A DNA stretch of 64,000 nucleotides from Palaeococcus ferrophilus DSM 13482. Its GTDB lineage: Archaea; Methanobacteriota_B; Thermococci; Thermococcales; Thermococcaceae. Shown piece by piece: positions 49,905 through 59,093 of this stretch. Each line of letters starts with the position of its first letter. Position 1 is the first letter of the stretch. The notes beneath the pieces are model-generated. The model was not told the DNA's origin. It searched no databases and saw nothing but the letters and a program-made list of their open reading frames with translations. Both the position numbers and the translations under genes were made by a program. The stretch spans positions 99,759 through 163,758 of the forward strand of contig NZ_LANF01000018.1 of NCBI RefSeq assembly GCF_000966265.1, given 5' to 3'.

Positions 49905-51255
49905 GTGAAAAAGCTCCTTCTCGTCCTGGGGCTCATGCTCCTCCTTACGCCGGCGCTCGCACAGGCTAAAACCGTTTACGTGGCACAGGTCACGGGGACG
50001 ATAACTCCCTACACCTATGACCAGTTTGACAGGTACATAAGCGAGGCGGAGCGGGCCGGGGCGGAGGCGATAGTGATAGAGCTCGACACCCCCGGTGGAA
50101 GAGGCGATGCCATGCAGGAGATTATCCAGAGGATAAACAGCGCTAAAGTCCCCGTGATAATATACGTTTATCCGCAGGGTGCCATAGCGGCCTCCGCGGG
50201 GACGTACATAGCCCTTGGGTCGCATCTCATAGCCATGGCGCCTGGGACGAGCATAGGTGCCGCCGAGCCCATACTCGGCTACTCTCAGAACGGGAGCATA
50301 ATAAGAGCCCCCGAAAAGGTGCGGAACTTTTACATCGCTTACATGCGTTCCCTGGCCGAGTCTAGCGGTAGAAACGCCACCATCGCAGAGCGCTTCGTTA
50401 CGGAGGACCTTAGCTTAACCCCCGAGGAGGCCGTGAAGTACGGCATGGCCGATGTGATAGCGTACGATGTTGAAGACCTGCTCAGCAAGGCGGATGGCAT
50501 GACGACCAAGAGGCCCGTGAACGGGAAAAACGTTACCCTGAGCCTCAGGGGGGCGGAGATACGCTACCTGGAGCCGACTTTCAAGGACGAACTCATCTCA
50601 TACATAACCGACCCAAATGTGAGCTACATCCTCCTCACGCTTGGAATATGGGCGCTCATTCTGGGCTTCCTCAGCCCCGGGTGGCACGTTCCTGAAACGG
50701 TGGGGGCCATAATGCTCGTGCTCGCAGTAATCGGCCTCGGTTACTTTGGCTACAGGAGTGCGGGGCTTCTGCTCATCCTCCTGGCGGTGGTCTTCTTCAT
50801 CGCGGAGGCTTTGACCCCGACGTTCGGCCTCTTCACGGTCGCGGGCTTCATAACGTTTGTCCTTGGTAGCATACTGCTCTTCAGCGGGGGTGGTGGAGTG
50901 GACTATCTGGTAAGCAGATCTACCTACGAGCAGCTTAGGGTTATCATAGTTACCGTCGGCCTTCTCCTAGCGGTGTTCTTTGCCTTCGGAATGGCGGCGG
51001 TGATCAGGGCACACAGGGCGGAGGGCCCAGACGGGCAAGGAGGAGATGGTGAACCAGGTGGGTACTGTCGTCGAGCCTCTAACCCCCGAGGGCCTCATAA
51101 AGGTGCGCGGGGAGCTCTGGAAGGCGGAGAGCAAGTACGGCGACGATATAGGCGTGGGGGAGAAAGTCAGGGTTGTGAAGACCGAGGGGCTTAAGCTCAT
51201 AGTTGTTCGCCTTAGGGATACCCGGGTTGAAGAAAAGGAGAAGGGTGGTGAATGA
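49905..51255 (+). pseudogene. NfeD/STOPP-type membrane serine protease, frameshifted near its C-terminal domain
   Basis: Starts at GTG 49905 with GGTGG before it: signal peptide KKLLLVLGLMLLLTPALA, a ClpP-like domain with Ser in AASAGTYIALG and the catalytic Lys in IRAPEKVRNFY, then four to five membrane helices. After RAHR (near 51015) this frame runs into Gly/Arg-rich nonsense, while the next frame reads RRAQTGKEEMVNQVGTVVEP and the rest of the NfeD OB-fold to TGA 51255. One extra base in GGG (51016-51018) explains it. The related Pyrococcus horikoshii 1510 protease cleaves the stomatin encoded next door, as here. Confidence 0.85.
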
Positions 51256-51256
51256 G

Positions 51257-52066
51257 ATGGCGTTGTTGGGTTTCGGTGGAATTGCCGGGGCCATCGTTGT
51301 ACTCTTTGTTTTGATATTTCTGGCCTCGGCGATTAAGATAGTGAAGGAGTACGAGAGGGCAGTGATATTCAGGCTTGGAAGGGTTGTGGGAGCCAGAGGG
51401 CCCGGACTGTTCTTCATAATTCCAATATTCGAAAAGGCCTACATCGTTGACCTCAGAACGCAGGTGCTCGATGTGCCTGTGCAGGAGACCATCACCAAGG
51501 ACAACGTGCCGGTTAGGGTCAACGCGGTGGTCTACTTCCGCGTTATAGACCCAGTTAAGGCCGTTACGCAGGTCAAGAACTACATAATGGCAACCTCCCA
51601 GATATCGCAGACAACCCTGAGGAGCGTCATAGGACAGGCACACCTCGATGAGCTCCTCAGCGCAAGGGACAAGCTAAACATGGAGCTCCAGAAGATAATT
51701 GACGAGGCAACCGACCCCTGGGGTATAAAGGTCTCAACGGTGGAGATTAAGGACGTTGAGCTCCCGTCTGGAATGCAGAGGGCAATGGCGAGGCAGGCAG
51801 AGGCTGAGCGTGAGAGGAGGGCGAGGATTACCCTTGCCGAGGCCGAGAGGCAAGCCGCTGAAAAGCTCGCCGAGGCGGCGCGCATAATCTCCCAGGATCC
51901 AATGGCCCTCCAGCTCAGGACGCTTCAGACCATAAGCGACGTGGCCAACGACAAGAGCAACACCATAATCCTCCCGCTCCCCATGGAGATGCTGAAGCTC
52001 TTCAAGGGCTTCGCCGAACTCGCGGGCGAAGCGAAGAGGAAGCTGGAGAAGGAGGAGGGTGAGTGA
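51257..52066 (+). CDS. Stomatin-like (SPFH/band 7) membrane protein
   Basis: A 269-residue membrane protein with one N-terminal helix ([20 protein letters not shown]), an SPFH domain ([40 protein letters not shown]) and a C-terminal coiled coil ([20 protein letters not shown]) that drives oligomerisation. GGTGA precedes ATG 51257, one base after the protease stop. NfeD and stomatin form a conserved operon in which the protease cuts the stomatin C-terminal region (substrate known from Pyrococcus horikoshii). Confidence 0.93.
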   Translation: MALLGFGGIAGAIVVLFVLIFLASAIKIVKEYERAVIFRLGRVVGARGPGLFFIIPIFEKAYIVDLRTQVLDVPVQETITKDNVPVRVNAVVYFRVIDPVKAVTQVKNYIMATSQISQTTLRSVIGQAHLDELLSARDKLNMELQKIIDEATDPWGIKVSTVEIKDVELPSGMQRAMARQAEAERERRARITLAEAERQAAEKLAEAARIISQDPMALQLRTLQTISDVANDKSNTIILPLPMEMLKLFKGFAELAGEAKRKLEKEEGE

Positions 52067-52236
52067 GCTTTTTCCTATTTTTACATTTTCTGTGGATTCT
52101 TGGAAAGAATTAGAAATATGTTGTGTACTTACATCCAGCTTTTCTTTCGAGACTGTTCTTTTATGGCAGGAAATTTAATGCCACCCCTGCACAACCGTTA
52201 AATTAATATATTTCATTCGAACATCAGAAGCTGTGA

Positions 52237-52279
52237 CTTATAAATACAACGATGTGCGAAAATATACACAGCAGTGTAT
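52237..52279 (+). promoter_or_regulatory. minD-like gene promoter with inverted repeat at the start site
   Basis: TATA-like CTTATAAAT (52237-52245) is followed about 26 bp later by the perfect inverted repeat ATACAC-AGCA-GTGTAT (52264-52279), which would cover the transcription start. The leader to the TTG start is then about 80 nt. The rest of the gap 52067-52236 is AT-rich and shows no gene. Confidence 0.55.
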
Positions 52280-52350
52280 CAGTGTGATCAGGGAAAGTGT
52301 TTTAACACATGAAGTACTAAAAACATCAGCTGAAGATGGAGGTGTGCCCC

Positions 52351-53130
52351 TTGGAAGGAAGGTCAATTGTTTTTGCATCCGGTAAGGGTGGTACGGGTAA
52401 AACCACAACCGTTGCCAACCTTGGCGTTGCTTTAGCGCAGTTTGGCAAGGAGGTCATTTTGATAGATGCCGATATCACCATGGCAAACCTGAGCCTCATA
52501 CTCGGCATGGAGGACATCCCGGTGACGCTCCACGACGTCCTTGCGAGGGAGGCAGACATCAGGGACGCCATATACGAGGGGCCTGCGGGTGTTAAGGTTA
52601 TTCCCGGTGGCCTCAGCCTCGAGAAGATAAAGAAGGCCAAGCCGGAGAGACTAAGGGATTTAATCAGGGAAATCGGCCAGATGGGTGATTTCATACTCAT
52701 TGACGCCCCGGCGGGTCTTGAACTTACCTCCGTTACGGCCCTCCTCATTGGAAAGGAGCTCATAGTGGTCACCAACCCGGAAATCTCGGCAATCACCGAC
52801 TCCCTTAAGACCAAGCTCGTCGCTGAGAAGCTCGGAACCCTCCCGCTTGGGGTTATCCTCAACAGGGTGACCAACGAGAAGACGGAGCTCACGAAGGATG
52901 AGATAGAGGCCATACTTGAGGTGCCGGTCCTTGGAATGGTCCCCGAGGACCCGGAGGTCAAGCGCGCTTCGGCCTACGGTGTTCCGCTCGTTATCAAGAA
53001 CCCCACCAGCCCGGCGGCAATAGCCATCAAGCAGCTGGCCGCGAAGCTTGCGGGAATCAAGTACACCCCGCCCGAGCCGGAGAGCCCGATCAAGAGGGTC
53101 TTCAAAGCACTCTTCGGAGGGAAGAGGTGA
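52351..53130 (+). CDS. minD: MinD-family P-loop ATPase
   Basis: A 259-residue deviant Walker ATPase: [58 protein letters not shown] and a C-terminal amphipathic-like end ([15 protein letters not shown]) that could touch the membrane. The start at TTG 52351 has GGAGGTG six bases before it; an in-frame ATG at 52336 precedes that site. Archaeal MinD homologues affect placement of surface structures and chemosensory arrays rather than FtsZ directly. Followed, overlapping, by a small membrane protein. Confidence 0.9.
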   Translation: MEGRSIVFASGKGGTGKTTTVANLGVALAQFGKEVILIDADITMANLSLILGMEDIPVTLHDVLAREADIRDAIYEGPAGVKVIPGGLSLEKIKKAKPERLRDLIREIGQMGDFILIDAPAGLELTSVTALLIGKELIVVTNPEISAITDSLKTKLVAEKLGTLPLGVILNRVTNEKTELTKDEIEAILEVPVLGMVPEDPEVKRASAYGVPLVIKNPTSPAAIAIKQLAAKLAGIKYTPPEPESPIKRVFKALFGGKR

Positions 53131-53381
53131 TGGCCGCGGGGACTGTAATCATTATGGTGCTTTTAATCCTGGTGGTGCTCAACATAATCCTCCTCTTGCT
53201 GTACCTCTCCGCCAGGAGGACGCCGTACTACGTGGTCTACGACGAGGAAACCAAGAGCGCACTCAAGAGACGTGTGCTCAACCTCAAGGAGGACCTTGAG
53301 TCAGAGCTCAACGAGTTCGACGTTACAGAATGGGAGAAGACCCTCGAGGAGTCCATAGAGGAGGAGATAAGGGACCTTTAA
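53130..53381 (+). CDS. Small single-pass membrane protein
   Basis: An 83-residue protein with one N-terminal hydrophobic helix (VIIMVLLILVVLNIILLLLY) and an acidic helical cytosolic tail (SELNEFDVTEWEKTLEESIE). Its ATG overlaps the minD stop (TGATG), so it is co-translated with the ATPase and may anchor it. No domain is recognised. Confidence 0.65.
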   Translation: MAAGTVIIMVLLILVVLNIILLLLYLSARRTPYYVVYDEETKSALKRRVLNLKEDLESELNEFDVTEWEKTLEESIEEEIRDL

Positions 53382-53466
53382 TTTTCCATCCTCTTGTTAC
53401 TAAACTTTTATAGAGCGTTAAACTTAAAAATCTCTTTTACCATAATGCTAACGGGGTGATCGGGGT

Positions 53467-53706
53467 ATGAGGCTTAAGTTGGCGTATCCCGATTGCCTCG
53501 TTGAGGTGAACGGTGAGGAAGTGTACACCTTCTGTGGACGTCTCTTCAGGGCATCCCTCAGCGAGATCAGGGCCTACGTGGAGGGGAGGGACAGCATCCT
53601 TCCCGAGCCCATAAAACGAAAGGCCCGCGATATCGTGAGCGTGCTCGACCATCTTAATATGGGAAGGGGATACTACACGGCACCGCACGGCATACGGGCC
53701 GCGTAA
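53467..53706 (+). CDS. Small hypothetical protein
   Basis: A 79-residue protein with two cysteines in the first half (AYPDCLVEVNG, VYTFCGRLF) and a basic helix (EPIKRKARDIVSVLDHLNMG). GGGGTGAT lies a few bases before the ATG and a TATA-like CTTTTATAG near 53405 gives it its own promoter. I recognise no family. It precedes AMP phosphorylase by about 100 bp. Confidence 0.55.
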   Translation: MRLKLAYPDCLVEVNGEEVYTFCGRLFRASLSEIRAYVEGRDSILPEPIKRKARDIVSVLDHLNMGRGYYTAPHGIRAA

Positions 53707-53802
53707 CTCCGTTCCCCTCTCAACGCCCTTTTCTCCAAAAGTTTTAAGTACCAGTTTTTAGTAGTAGCATAGTTAACGGAGTGTCAGAGAGGAGGTGGAA
53801 GT

Positions 53803-55314
53803 ATGAAGCTTAAGGGGAAGATACTTGACGTTAGCCCCGGGAAGAGGCTCGTTTTTGTGAATCCGGAGGATGCCGAAAAGGCGAAAATACACCCGACCGA
53901 CCTTGTCAAGCTCGAGATAGGTAAGAGGGTTCTCTACGGTGAGGCCGCGATAGACAGCATCAACGTCCAGCCCGGGGAGGTTGGCCTGAGCAGGGAGTTC
54001 TACGGGACAAACCTCTCGCAGGGCGAGCTCATTGAGGTACTCCCCGCGCCAACCCCCGAGAGCGTGCGCTACATCAAGAAGAAGATGCACGGCGAGAAGC
54101 TCAAGAAGGTGGAGATAGAGAGCATAATTAAGGACATCGTTGACAGAAAGCTCAGGGACGTTGAGATAAGCGCCTTCGTAACGGCACTTGAGATTCACGA
54201 CCTGGATATGGATGAGACCGCCTCCCTAACCATGGCGATGGCGGAAACGGGTGATATGCTCGACATTGACAGGAAGCCCATCATGGACGTCCACAGCATT
54301 GGCGGCGTCCCGGGCAACAAGACCAACATGATAGTCGTCCCAATAGTTGCCGCCGCCGGGTTAACCATTCCCAAGACTAGCTCGAGGGCAATAACCAGTG
54401 CCGCCGGAACGGCGGACGTTATGGAAGTCCTCGCCAACGTCAGCTTCTCCCTCGACGAGATAAAGCGCATAGTGGAGAAGGTCGGGGGCTGCCTCGTGTG
54501 GGGAGGGGCCCTGAATTTAGCTCCCGCGGACGACCTCACGATCCACGTGGAGAGGGCCCTCAGCGTTGACCCCACGGGGCTGATGCTCGCGAGCATAATG
54601 TCCAAGAAGTACGCTATGGGGGCCCAGTACGTGCTCATTGACATCCCCACGGGCAAGGGTGTTAAGGTCGAGACCATGGAGGAGGCGAGGTTCCTTGCGA
54701 AGTCCTTCATAGAGCTCGGAAAGAGGCTCGGCCAGTACGTGGAGGTGGCGATAACCTACGGCGGTCAGCCGGTCGGCCACACTGTCGGCCCGGCCCTTGA
54801 GGCAAGGGAGCTCATGGAGACTCTCATAAGCGGCAAAGGTCCGGGTAGCCTCGTGGAGAAGGCCACCGGCTTAGCTGGAATCCTCCTCGAGATGGGCGGC
54901 GTTGCACCGGCCGGAATGGGCAAGAAGATGGCGCGCGAAATCCTCGAGAGCGGAAGGGCCTACGAGAAGATGAAGGAGATAATAGAGGCCCAGGGAGGAA
55001 ACCCCGAGGTCAAACCCGAGGACATCCCCATAGGCGACAAGACCTACACCTTCCACGCCCCAGCGAGCGGCTACGTCACCGGAATCAACAACCGCGCCAT
55101 AACTGCCATAGCGAGGCAGGCAGGGGCGCCGGAGGACAAGGGGGCCGGCCTGAGGCTCTACGTCAAGGTGGGCGAGAAGGTCAAGGAAGGCGATCCGCTC
55201 TTCACCATCCACGCGGAGAGCGAAGCGAGGCTTGATCAGGCCATAGTGCTCGCCAGGAGGATGGACCCCATAAGGATAGAGGGAATGGTGCTCCAGAGGG
55301 TCGGGAACATCTAA
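53803..55314 (+). CDS. deoA: AMP phosphorylase
   Basis: A 503-residue archaeal enzyme that phosphorolyses AMP to adenine and ribose-1,5-bisphosphate, feeding the archaeal pentose bisphosphate/Rubisco pathway. An extra N-terminal domain (about 1-85) precedes the thymidine-phosphorylase fold with [39 protein letters not shown] and the C-terminal [18 protein letters not shown]. The extra domain and length separate it from bacterial thymidine phosphorylase. GGAGGTG precedes the ATG. It is convergent with maf (4-bp overlap). Confidence 0.94.
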   Translation: MKLKGKILDVSPGKRLVFVNPEDAEKAKIHPTDLVKLEIGKRVLYGEAAIDSINVQPGEVGLSREFYGTNLSQGELIEVLPAPTPESVRYIKKKMHGEKLKKVEIESIIKDIVDRKLRDVEISAFVTALEIHDLDMDETASLTMAMAETGDMLDIDRKPIMDVHSIGGVPGNKTNMIVVPIVAAAGLTIPKTSSRAITSAAGTADVMEVLANVSFSLDEIKRIVEKVGGCLVWGGALNLAPADDLTIHVERALSVDPTGLMLASIMSKKYAMGAQYVLIDIPTGKGVKVETMEEARFLAKSFIELGKRLGQYVEVAITYGGQPVGHTVGPALEARELMETLISGKGPGSLVEKATGLAGILLEMGGVAPAGMGKKMAREILESGRAYEKMKEIIEAQGGNPEVKPEDIPIGDKTYTFHAPASGYVTGINNRAITAIARQAGAPEDKGAGLRLYVKVGEKVKEGDPLFTIHAESEARLDQAIVLARRMDPIRIEGMVLQRVGNI

Positions 55315-55850
55315 AGCATTTCCCTCACTTTTCTTATTACCTCTATCGGAAGCCCGACCACGTTGTAGTAGTCACCCCTGATTCCCTTCACGAAGAGGCC
55401 TCCCTTTCCCTGAATCCCGTAGGCGCCGGCCTTGTCCATTGGCTCCCCGGTGGAGACATACCACTCTATATCCTCATCGCTCAGCTCGTAGAACTCAACC
55501 TCCGTCTCGACGGCCCCTTTAACTTCCTTCCCGTCCTTCACTATGCAGTAGCCCGTTATGACCCTGTGAACCCTCGCGCTCAGAGAGCGGAGCATCTCCC
55601 TCGCTTCGTCCGCATCCCCGGGCTTTCCGAGTATCCTCCCCTCGAGCACCACCACCGTGTCGGCCCCTATGACCACTCCCCCGGTTTTTCTGTAGACTTC
55701 CCACGCCTTTCTCCTTGCCACCTCAACGACGTGCTCCCTTGGGGGAAGCTCGCTGCTCTCGTCGGCGTTGCTTGGAACCACCTCAAACTCCTCGAAAAAC
55801 CTGCCGAGTATCTCCCGTCTCCTCGGGCTCTTCGAGGCCAGCACTATCAT
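55311..55850 (-). CDS. maf: Maf-family nucleotide pyrophosphatase
   Basis: A 179-residue house-cleaning enzyme that hydrolyses non-canonical or modified nucleoside triphosphates. It has [15 protein letters not shown] at the N-terminus, [20 protein letters not shown] in the middle and [19 protein letters not shown] near the end. ATG 55850 follows GGGTGG; a longer in-frame reading from 56153 runs over the L7Ae promoter and is rejected. Confidence 0.93.
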   Translation of the reverse strand: MIVLASKSPRRREILGRFFEEFEVVPSNADESSELPPREHVVEVARRKAWEVYRKTGGVVIGADTVVVLEGRILGKPGDADEAREMLRSLSARVHRVITGYCIVKDGKEVKGAVETEVEFYELSDEDIEWYVSTGEPMDKAGAYGIQGKGGLFVKGIRGDYYNVVGLPIEVIRKVREML

Positions 55851-55958
55851 TCTACCACCCTCCACGGTGTTGACGGAAAACTTTAAATATGCTTTCGGCC
55901 TTTGCCCCATTGGAGCTTGAGCTCCAGATGAACGATGAAAGAAATGGAGGGATGGTAG

Positions 55959-56330
55959 ATGGCTAAGCCAAGCTACGTCAAGTTTGAGGTTCCAGCTGAG
56001 CTCGCTAACAAGGCTCTCGAGGCCGTCGAGCTTGCTCGCGACACCGGTAGGATAAGGAAGGGTACCAACGAGACGACCAAGGCTATTGAAAGGGGCATCG
56101 CCAAGCTCGTGGTCATCGCCGAGGACGTTGACCCTGAGGAGATTGTTGCTCACCTTCCGCCCCTGTGTGAGGAGAAGGAGATACCCTACATCTACGTGCC
56201 GAGCAAGAAGGAGCTCGGTGCTGCCGCTGGTCTCGAGGTCTCATCCGCAAGCGTTGCCATAGTTGAGCCCGGCAAGGGTAGGGAGCTTGTCGAGGATATC
56301 GCCGCGAAGGTTAAGGAGCTCGCCAAGTGA
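55959..56330 (+). CDS. rpl7ae: 50S ribosomal protein L7Ae
   Basis: A 123-residue kink-turn RNA-binding protein that serves the large ribosomal subunit and also box C/D, H/ACA and RNase P particles in archaea. It shows [40 protein letters not shown] and [27 protein letters not shown] promoter element lies near 55885. It heads the cluster L7Ae-S28e-L24e. Confidence 0.97.
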   Translation: MAKPSYVKFEVPAELANKALEAVELARDTGRIRKGTNETTKAIERGIAKLVVIAEDVDPEEIVAHLPPLCEEKEIPYIYVPSKKELGAAAGLEVSSASVAIVEPGKGRELVEDIAAKVKELAK

Positions 56331-56388
56331 GCTCCTTCCCCTCACTATCATGTTGAGGGCGAGATTCAATTTATGAGAGGTGTGAGAA

Positions 56389-56598
56389 ATGGCAGACGAT
56401 GGATTCCCGTCCGAGGTTATCGAAATCATCGGCAGGGCCGGTGTTACGGGTGGCGTCACCCAAGTGAAGGTCAGGGTTCTCGAAGGCCCTGACAAGGGAA
56501 GGGTCATAAGGAGAAACATCAAGGGCCCCGTTCGCGTCGGGGACATAGTGATACTCAGGGAGACAGAGAGGGAAGCAAGGGAGATTAGGAGGAGATGA
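56389..56598 (+). CDS. rps28e: 30S ribosomal protein S28e
   Basis: A 69-residue OB-fold ribosomal protein: [20 protein letters not shown], then [20 protein letters not shown] and the basic tail REIRRR. Its stop is within a few bases of the L24e start, so the two are translationally coupled. Confidence 0.97.
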   Translation: MADDGFPSEVIEIIGRAGVTGGVTQVKVRVLEGPDKGRVIRRNIKGPVRVGDIVILRETEREAREIRRR

Positions 56599-56600
56599 AA

Positions 56601-56804
56601 ATGGCGAGGTGGAACGTCTGCTCCTACTGCGGAAAGGAGTTCGAGCCGGGAACTGGCAAGATGTACGTCAGGAACGACGGCAGGGTGTTCTTCTTCTGCT
56701 CCAGCAAGTGCGAGAAGTACTTCCTCATGGGCAGGAACCCCAGGAAGCTCAAGTGGACGAAGGCTTTCCTCGAGGCCCGCCAGCAGAGGGCCAAGAGGAA
56801 GTGA
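56601..56804 (+). CDS. rpl24e: 50S ribosomal protein L24e
   Basis: A 67-residue zinc-binding ribosomal protein with [20 protein letters not shown] and [12 protein letters not shown] (four Cys). I prefer ATG 56601 (GGAGGAG six bases before); ATG 56595, overlapping the S28e stop, is possible. In many Thermococcales the next genes are ndk and infB; here an AT-richer island intervenes. Confidence 0.96.
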   Translation: MARWNVCSYCGKEFEPGTGKMYVRNDGRVFFFCSSKCEKYFLMGRNPRKLKWTKAFLEARQQRAKRK

Positions 56805-56946
56805 CTCCCTTTTCATTAATTTTGTTTTGGGATTCAATAAATGCCTATTCTAGTGTCTCTCTGGGTATGTTATCTGCCTCAGAGGTTAAAGATAATGCTT
56901 TAAAAATTTATAATGTTTTGCGTGAACATGTTATCCGGTGGGAGCA

Positions 56947-57393
56947 ATGTTTGAAGAGATTATAAAGAGGCTTTTAGAGCTACATGCTCCAGCAACCCGT
57001 AAGCTTAAAATCCCATTGGCGGGCACTAAAGCATTTGATGCAATTTTAGACTCTGAAAAAATTTTGGAAGGGAATGTGGTTGATCTCGCGGTGAGTGAGT
57101 TTGCTAAATATTCTAGAGGAGACCACCAATTGGTTTCCAAGTTTAGAGAAATCCTACTTAGGGAACTCTCTGGATTGAGGGACCGGAGGTTAATTAAGAA
57201 AAAAGTCAGAGCTCTCAGAGAAATATGGGAGGCGGAGGCTAGGACACTGGCCGTTCAGAACAGGAGAAATAAATGGTTGTCAATTCGAGTCACAGAGGGG
57301 GAGTATGAGTTAGTTGTTAAACAAGCCCAACAGGAGGGGCTAGATTTATCGAACTATATCCGAAAAAAACTGGGATTGGAGTACAAGCCGTGA
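56947..57393 (+). CDS. Putative DNA-binding (RHH/MobC-like) protein of the island
   Basis: A 148-residue basic protein. The C-terminal part (NKWLSIRVTEGEYELVVKQA, EGLDLSNYIRKKLGLEY) resembles the ribbon-helix-helix segment of MobC-type and other accessory DNA-binding proteins; the N-terminal 90 residues are helical and unassigned. GGTG lies before ATG 56947. It precedes the methylase gene across a TATA box flanked by direct repeats, so it could control the system. Both family and role are tentative. Confidence 0.55.
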   Translation: MFEEIIKRLLELHAPATRKLKIPLAGTKAFDAILDSEKILEGNVVDLAVSEFAKYSRGDHQLVSKFREILLRELSGLRDRRLIKKKVRALREIWEAEARTLAVQNRRNKWLSIRVTEGEYELVVKQAQQEGLDLSNYIRKKLGLEYKP

Positions 57394-57398
57394 ATATT

Positions 57399-57432
57399 AT
57401 GTTGCACCAAAAATTTTATAATCATGTTGCAC
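57399..57432 (+). promoter_or_regulatory. Direct repeats ATGTTGCAC flanking the methylase TATA box
   Basis: ATGTTGCAC occurs at 57399-57407 and 57424-57432, 25 bp apart, with TTTATAAT (57415-57422) between them. A protein bound to both copies would enclose the promoter of the Dam-type methylase gene. This resembles the layout of controller boxes in restriction-modification systems. Confidence 0.55.
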
Positions 57433-57492
57433 ATAATTTTGTCGAATGCCTTATTAAGGTATCCCACAAAGACTTCATAGGAGGATATAATT

Positions 57493-58443
57493 ATGGCAGA
57501 ACCTATCCTAAAATGGGCTGGGGGAAAACGGCAGATATTACACGAAATTGTCACTTTAATGCCTAAAGACTTCAGAAATAGAACATTCCATGAACCCTTT
57601 TTTGGTGGAGGTGCCGTAACTTTCTGGATGGAACCAGAGAGAGGGACTATAAATGACATAAACCCCAAGCTGATGAATTTCTATGTTGTAGTCAGAGACC
57701 ACGTTGATGAGCTTATTGAGGATGCGAAGAAACATAAAAACGAGAAGGAGTACTTCTACAAGGCCCGTTCCGAGTTCAATGAGATAGTCAGAAGCGGGTT
57801 TGAGATACCAAATATCCGGCTTGCTAGCCTCCTTTTGTACCTCAATAAAACTGCATTTAACGGATTATATCGCGAAAATAGAAAAGGCGAGTTTAACGTC
57901 CCCTTTGGAAGATATAAAAATCCAAAAATAGTTGACGAAGAGCGCCTTAGAAAAGCCAGCGAAGTTCTCAAAAAGCTGGAGATCCACAATGAGGATTTTA
58001 CATATATACTAAAAGTTGCTGAACCCGGTGATCTGGTCTATTTCGATCCGCCCTATCACCCCGTTTCCGAGACTGCCAGTTTTACTAGCTACTCCAAGGA
58101 GGATTTCAGTAGGGGAGATCAAGAGCGCCTCCGTGATGTTTGCCTTAAGCTTCACGAAAAGGGGGTTTACTTTATTTTGAGCAATTCGTATGTAGAACCA
58201 ATTCGCGAATTGTACGAGGGGATTGATGGGATCGAGGTGTTCAAAATCTACGCAAAGAGGGCTATAAACTCAAAAGCCGACCGCAGAGGGGCGGTTCCGG
58301 AGATGCTGGTTACTAATGTCCCCAAAGAACTTCGAGTAGGGAGGAATAAAGTACGGTTGCTAGTATATAATGGGAAAAACAAAGCTTCTGGCAACATTAA
58401 GTCAATACTCAATTTTGTGCCCGTTGCGGAACGATCGATTTAA
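57493..58443 (+). CDS. DNA adenine methylase, Dam/DpnM type
   Basis: A 316-residue alpha-class N6-adenine methyltransferase. Motif I is LKWAGGKRQIL (the Dam-type AdoMet loop), followed by HEPFFGGGAVTFW, INDINPKLMNFY, LYLNKTAFNGLYRENRKGEF and catalytic motif IV VYFDPPYHPVS (DPPY). Dam-type enzymes with these segments usually recognise GATC; specificity here is not proven. AGGAGG, not GGTGA, lies before the ATG. It is followed by an unrecognised gene in the same direction and then a convergent second methylase. Confidence 0.9.
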   Translation: MAEPILKWAGGKRQILHEIVTLMPKDFRNRTFHEPFFGGGAVTFWMEPERGTINDINPKLMNFYVVVRDHVDELIEDAKKHKNEKEYFYKARSEFNEIVRSGFEIPNIRLASLLLYLNKTAFNGLYRENRKGEFNVPFGRYKNPKIVDEERLRKASEVLKKLEIHNEDFTYILKVAEPGDLVYFDPPYHPVSETASFTSYSKEDFSRGDQERLRDVCLKLHEKGVYFILSNSYVEPIRELYEGIDGIEVFKIYAKRAINSKADRRGAVPEMLVTNVPKELRVGRNKVRLLVYNGKNKASGNIKSILNFVPVAERSI

Positions 58444-58478
58444 AACATTCTCTCTGTTTTTCTAAATTGGTGAAGCCT

Positions 58479-59093
58479 GTGGAGTTAGGGGACATCTTCA
58501 AAATAGTTGAGAAGTTGGAACCAGCAGAGATCAAAGAAACTCAAAAAACAAGGAAAGTGGCCAAAGAAGGTGGAAGAACAGTTCTATACCACGGGTCCAA
58601 TGGTACTGAGGTCATTATTGTTAGAACAGATAAATTATGCCCCGGAGACTTTAAGGTAGTCTTGAAACCAAAAAACCAGAAGGAGTTCGCCCCAACTCAT
58701 GTTCGGCTGTTCTTTGACCTTTATCTAAAGCGGATCAGCAACGAAGAGTTGGCAAAGAAGGTATTCCTTGCATTCGAAAGAATAAACAATGGCGAAGACA
58801 TTAGCAAAGTCGTTAGCTCTTTGAGCGGTTTAGCATTTGAAATGGAGCTGGATCCAGCAGATGTAACCGTGTTTTATGGATCATTATTAATGGCGGAGCA
58901 AGATTGGAACTACGGACCACGGGGTTGTAGAGAAAGCAAACTTGATCCTCCTAGGGAATTCTTGATGCGATTTATCCGCTGGCTTGCTCAGTGTGAGTAT
59001 GGTGATATAGACAGAATAATAACGACGGCAGTCCGAAACAGACCGGCACCAGCAAAGTACGGAAAGTCTATGTTCGAGATCTGGAAGGACTAA
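58479..59093 (+). CDS. Unrecognised protein in the methylase island (candidate endonuclease)
   Basis: A 204-residue soluble protein starting at GTG 58479 with GGTGA five bases before it, 35 bp after the Dam-type gene. It has strand-rich segments (GRTVLYHGSNGTEVIIVRTD, DFKVVLKPKNQKEF), a helical middle with FAPTHVRLFFDLYLKRIS and a C-terminal basic region (TTAVRNRPAPAKYGKS). I see no clear PD-(D/E)XK, HNH or GIY-YIG motif. Its place between two methylase genes suggests a restriction endonuclease or an accessory of the system, but this is inference from context only. Confidence 0.45.
   Translation: MELGDIFKIVEKLEPAEIKETQKTRKVAKEGGRTVLYHGSNGTEVIIVRTDKLCPGDFKVVLKPKNQKEFAPTHVRLFFDLYLKRISNEELAKKVFLAFERINNGEDISKVVSSLSGLAFEMELDPADVTVFYGSLLMAEQDWNYGPRGCRESKLDPPREFLMRFIRWLAQCEYGDIDRIITTAVRNRPAPAKYGKSMFEIWKD

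Noticed and set aside
51046..51255. Separate small NfeD-domain gene downstream of the protease
   Set aside because: The sequence joins seamlessly to the protease after removing one base; no ribosome site or gap separates them, so a frameshift explains it better.
55851..56153. N-terminal extension of the Maf protein
   Set aside because: The extra frame runs across the L7Ae promoter and into its coding region; the family starts at [10 protein letters not shown], which has its own ribosome site at 55850.
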